The translations under genes and the position numbers were made by a program. Positions 5,583 to 7,712 of a stretch of 7,712 nt of DNA are shown in pieces. The stretch is from the NCBI RefSeq assembly GCF_019414865.1, contig NZ_DXLG01000075.1, positions 1 to 7,712 on the forward strand, written 5' to 3'. The DNA comes from Veillonella sp. (GTDB lineage Bacteria > Bacillota > Negativicutes > Veillonellales > Veillonellaceae). The notes under the pieces are model-generated. The model was not told where the DNA came from. It worked only from the letters and a program-made list of their open reading frames with translations, and ran no database searches. Numbering within the stretch: the first letter of the stretch is position 1; every line of letters begins with the position of its first letter.

Positions 5583-7481
5583 TTATCCCTTATATTCTGC
5601 AATGGCCTGTAAAAAACTGAGGCCATATTTTTTCAATTTTGCTTCCCCTACACCTTTAACATTGCCAAATTCACCTAATGTTGTGGGTCGTAAATTGGCT
5701 AGGTCAATAAGTACTGTATCGGGGAAGATAAGATATGGTCGAAGCCCTGCCTCTTCGGCTAAGCGCTTGCGATGTTGTCGTAAATGTTCAAATAAACCAC
5801 CCGGCCCAGAACTAGATTTTCCTCGTGATGTAGTAGCTGTAGACCGACTAGTTCGTGATGGTACAGACACATGTTGTCTGATTTCCTCCACCTCTTTATG
5901 TCCACTGAGGACCTCCTCAGCACCAGCCGTCAAGGATAGCACAGGATACTTACCTGAAGAGCTACGCAAATAACCAGAAGCTACAAACTGTTGGATGAGC
6001 CCTTTAATGGATTTCTCATCAACATTACTTAATAAACCAAATACAGGGAGTGCATCGTGGCCTGCCCGCATAATGCGGTCAGTTCGCTCACCGCGCACGA
6101 TAGAGGTAATCATAGAGGCACCATAGCGCTCATCAGTGCCCATAATAGCACGGAAGATAGCCTTCGCCTCTTTCGTTACATTGACCTTATCACCGAAGCC
6201 TTTACAGGAGCTACAATTATCACAAGTAGTCCAAACGGTGCTTTCACCAAAATAGTTAAGCATATATTTACGTAAACAATTACTGCAGAAACAGTAATCA
6301 ATCATAGACTGTAATTTACGGAGCTCCACCTCTTGTCGCTCAGGCGTCTCGATAGACTGTTCAATCAAATACTTATGAACCTGTACATCCTGCCCACTGT
6401 AGAGCAAAATACATTCAGCAGTAGCCCCATCACGACCTGCGCGGCCTGCCTCTTGATAGTAAGACTCCATGTTGCGCGGCATTTGATAGTGCAACACATA
6501 GCGTACATTACTCTTGTCGATGCCCATACCAAAGGCATTAGTAGCCACCATGACCTGCAGTTTATCATCTGCATAAGCATTTTGCATCTCACGGCGCACC
6601 TCATCATTAAGACCTCCATGATAATGGCCTACCTTAATGCCTGCACGGGTTAGATTTTCATACACTCGATCTACATCCTTACGCGTCGCACAATAGATAA
6701 TACCATTTTCGTTGGCATGTTGGCGCACATAGTGAACCACATAATCCATGCGCTTTGGTGTACGGATAACAGAGAAGGATAAATTAGGCCGATCAAATCC
6801 CGTTACATACACATTTGCCTTGTCTAATCCTAATAGTTTTTTAATATCATTTTCTACATATTTCGTAGCCGTCGCCGTGAAAGCCCCTACAATAGGTCTT
6901 TTAGGCAGTGAGTTGAGCCACTCACCAATGAGGCGATAGGACGGTCTAAAGTCATGGCCCCACTCCGAGATACAATGAGCCTCATCCACGATGACTTGAG
7001 CTATAGGCAACGCTCGCAGCACATTACAGAAGAAATTAGACCCTAGTCGCTCCGGTGCAATATATAAGAGTTTAATCTTACCGCTACGCACTTCGTACAT
7101 CGTTTTATTAAACTCCGCTTGCGTAAGTGTACTATTGATAAGTGCCGCTGGTATATTCTGTACTAACAGACCATCTACTTGGTCTTTCATAAGAGAAATC
7201 AGTGGAGAGAAGACAATAGTAAGGCCCACTTTACAGAGTGCAGGTATCTGAAAACAAATGGACTTGCCTGCCCCCGTCGGCATGATGCCAATTACATCTT
7301 CATTGCGTAATAAGGATGCAATCGGAGCCTCTTGAGCCGGTCTAAAGGAGGTATACCCAAAGTAAGTTTCTAACATGCGCAGTGCGTGTTGCTTTGTCAC
7401 AACTGGTTGTTTAACGATTTCTTGTTTTGTCACAACTGGTTGTTTTAGATTGTCTTGTTTTGTTGTTCCCTGTTGATCCAT
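5583..7481 (-). CDS. recQ: ATP-dependent DNA helicase RecQ
   Basis: RecQ is a 3'-5' superfamily 2 helicase acting in recombination and stalled-fork repair. The 632 residues carry the full bacterial architecture. The helicase core has FGYTSFRPAQE (motif 0, 41-51), MPTGAGKS (Walker A, 67-74), DEAH (166-169), FTATAT (motif III, 201-206) and QEAGRAGRDG (motif VI, 343-352). The RecQ-C-terminal zinc module has ligands aligned with those of E. coli at Cys402, Cys420, Cys423 and Cys426; Cys397 and Cys399 are extra. A winged helix spans about 435-525, a Ser/Thr/Arg-rich linker about 540-562, and an HRDC domain about 563-632. The N-terminus before motif 0 is longer than in E. coli RecQ and contains an 11-residue tandem repeat. 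The ATG at 7481 has a perfect AAAGGAGGT five bases upstream, so the extension is real. It is probably the first gene of the recQ-thyA-folA-tex group. Confidence 0.97.
   Translation of the reverse strand: MDQQGTTKQDNLKQPVVTKQEIVKQPVVTKQHALRMLETYFGYTSFRPAQEAPIASLLRNEDVIGIMPTGAGKSICFQIPALCKVGLTIVFSPLISLMKDQVDGLLVQNIPAALINSTLTQAEFNKTMYEVRSGKIKLLYIAPERLGSNFFCNVLRALPIAQVIVDEAHCISEWGHDFRPSYRLIGEWLNSLPKRPIVGAFTATATKYVENDIKKLLGLDKANVYVTGFDRPNLSFSVIRTPKRMDYVVHYVRQHANENGIIYCATRKDVDRVYENLTRAGIKVGHYHGGLNDEVRREMQNAYADDKLQVMVATNAFGMGIDKSNVRYVLHYQMPRNMESYYQEAGRAGRDGATAECILLYSGQDVQVHKYLIEQSIETPERQEVELRKLQSMIDYCFCSNCLRKYMLNYFGESTVWTTCDNCSSCKGFGDKVNVTKEAKAIFRAIMGTDERYGASMITSIVRGERTDRIMRAGHDALPVFGLLSNVDEKSIKGLIQQFVASGYLRSSSGKYPVLSLTAGAEEVLSGHKEVEEIRQHVSVPSRTSRSTATTSRGKSSSGPGGLFEHLRQHRKRLAEEAGLRPYLIFPDTVLIDLANLRPTTLGEFGNVKGVGEAKLKKYGLSFLQAIAEYKG
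7396..7461. repeat. 33-bp tandem repeat in the 5' end of recQ
   Basis: Two adjacent 33-base units (7396-7428 and 7429-7461) are identical at 28 of 33 positions by my count, and a decayed partial copy continues on each side. In frame they encode the 11-residue units TKQDNLKQPVV and TKQEIVKQPVV followed by TKQHAL. The unit length is a multiple of three, so gain or loss of a copy would keep the helicase in frame. Confidence 0.85.
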
Positions 7482-7485
7482 GGGT

Positions 7486-7494
7486 ACCTCCTTT
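7486..7494 (-). promoter_or_regulatory. Strong ribosome binding site of recQ
   Basis: AAAGGAGGT on the minus strand lies about four to five bases before the ATG at 7481. It sets the start upstream of the N-terminal repeat and argues against starting at the later Met36. Confidence 0.9.
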
Positions 7495-7523
7495 CACATG
7501 TTATTTTTCCATTCTATTATTTT

Positions 7524-7589
7524 ATCATATTTCGAGTATTTTCGGCTTTTTAGTATATACAATTTATAGGTTAACCGTCTAATGCCCAA
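7524..7589 (-). promoter_or_regulatory. Weak candidate promoter region of recQ
   Basis: Two imperfect options exist on the minus strand. One is TTGGGC (7584-7589) with TATAAA (7563-7568) at a short 15-base spacing. The other is TATGAT (7524-7529) without a recognisable -35 box, which would give a leader of about 36 bases. A promoter is expected here because the divergent spacer begins the minus-strand gene group, but neither option is convincing. I looked for a LexA box and found none. Confidence 0.25.
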
Positions 7590-7643
7590 GATGAAAGTAT
7601 ATGCTTAAAATCCGTATGAAAATCAATAAAATCTCACCAAATT

Positions 7644-7671
7644 TTTACACTCTAAAGTGCTAATATATGAT
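7644..7671 (+). promoter_or_regulatory. Candidate divergent promoter pointing off the right edge
   Basis: On the plus strand TTTACA (7644-7649, five of six -35 bases) is followed after 16 bases by TATGAT (7666-7671, five of six -10 bases). A small dyad, CACT, four bases, AGTG (7648-7659), lies in the spacer. The transcript would start about 10 bases before the adapter sequence, so the gene it serves lies outside the window. Confidence 0.45.
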
Positions 7672-7692
7672 ACAATAAGAATTATTTATAAT

Positions 7693-7712
7693 CTGTCTCT
7701 TATACACATCTG
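7693..7712. other. Tn5/Nextera transposase adapter remnant (library artefact)
   Basis: The last 20 bases read CTGTCTCTTATACACATCTG. The first 19 are the exact reverse complement of the 19-bp Tn5 mosaic end used in Nextera-type libraries, and the final G agrees with the first base of one of the two standard adapter extensions. A perfect match placed precisely at the sequence end is explained by untrimmed adapter and not by genomic DNA. True genomic sequence ends at about 7692. Confidence 0.95.

Noticed and set aside
5602..5973. An open plus-strand frame of about 123 codons opposite the recQ C-terminal region
   Set aside because: It lies antisense to the HRDC and linker coding region, resembles no family I recognise and has no start signals; it reflects the codon bias of recQ.
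7482..7692. A LexA/SOS box in front of recQ
   Set aside because: I found neither a CGAAC-N4-GTTCG-like nor a CTGT-N8-ACAG-like dyad; the nearest sequence, CGAAAATACTCGA, lacks the required half-sites.
7693..7712. A genuine transposon (Tn5) end
   Set aside because: It matches the engineered mosaic end plus an adapter base and sits flush with the sequence end, with no transposase or target duplication; adapter carry-over explains it fully.

Overview
The window is a 7.7 kb stretch of bacterial DNA of moderate-to-low GC, and all five recognisable genes lie on the minus strand. Purine-rich ribosome binding sites (for example AAAGGAGGT before recQ and AGGAGGT before the aldehyde dehydrogenase), AT-rich spacers and Firmicutes-like proteins point to a Firmicutes/Negativicutes organism. 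Gene content and base composition make a Veillonella-like genome my best guess, but the sequence does not prove it.

Layout in the direction of transcription (right to left): recQ (ATP-dependent DNA helicase), thyA (thymidylate synthase of the B. subtilis ThyA / phage phi3T type), folA (dihydrofolate reductase, whose start I move to an internal ATG at 4544) and tex (S1-domain transcription accessory protein). tex overlaps the folA stop by 4 bases (ATGA), and a strong hairpin terminator at 1681-1719 closes the group. I see no terminator inside the group, so recQ-thyA-folA-tex may be one transcription unit, possibly with weak internal promoters. An independent unit follows: an NAD(P)-dependent aldehyde dehydrogenase with its own good promoter (TTGAAA-17-TATGAT) and what looks like a terminator hairpin cut by the left edge of the window.

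The functional core is thymidylate biosynthesis. ThyA converts dUMP to dTMP and oxidises methylene-THF to dihydrofolate; FolA regenerates tetrahydrofolate. RecQ (fork and recombination repair) and Tex (nucleic-acid binding, transcription-related) are DNA/RNA-maintenance neighbours. The aldehyde dehydrogenase appears unrelated to them.

The right 230 bases hold the recQ leader, a candidate divergent promoter pointing off the window, and, in the last 20 bases, a perfect copy of the Tn5/Nextera mosaic-end adapter. The adapter is a library artefact and shows that the right edge is an assembly end. I found no mobile element, CRISPR array, RNA gene or clearly new system. The items worth a second look are the non-canonical ThyA active-site motif, the Asn/Arg repeat tail of Tex, the 11-residue tandem repeats at the RecQ N-terminus, and repeated sequences in the two spacers flanking thyA.
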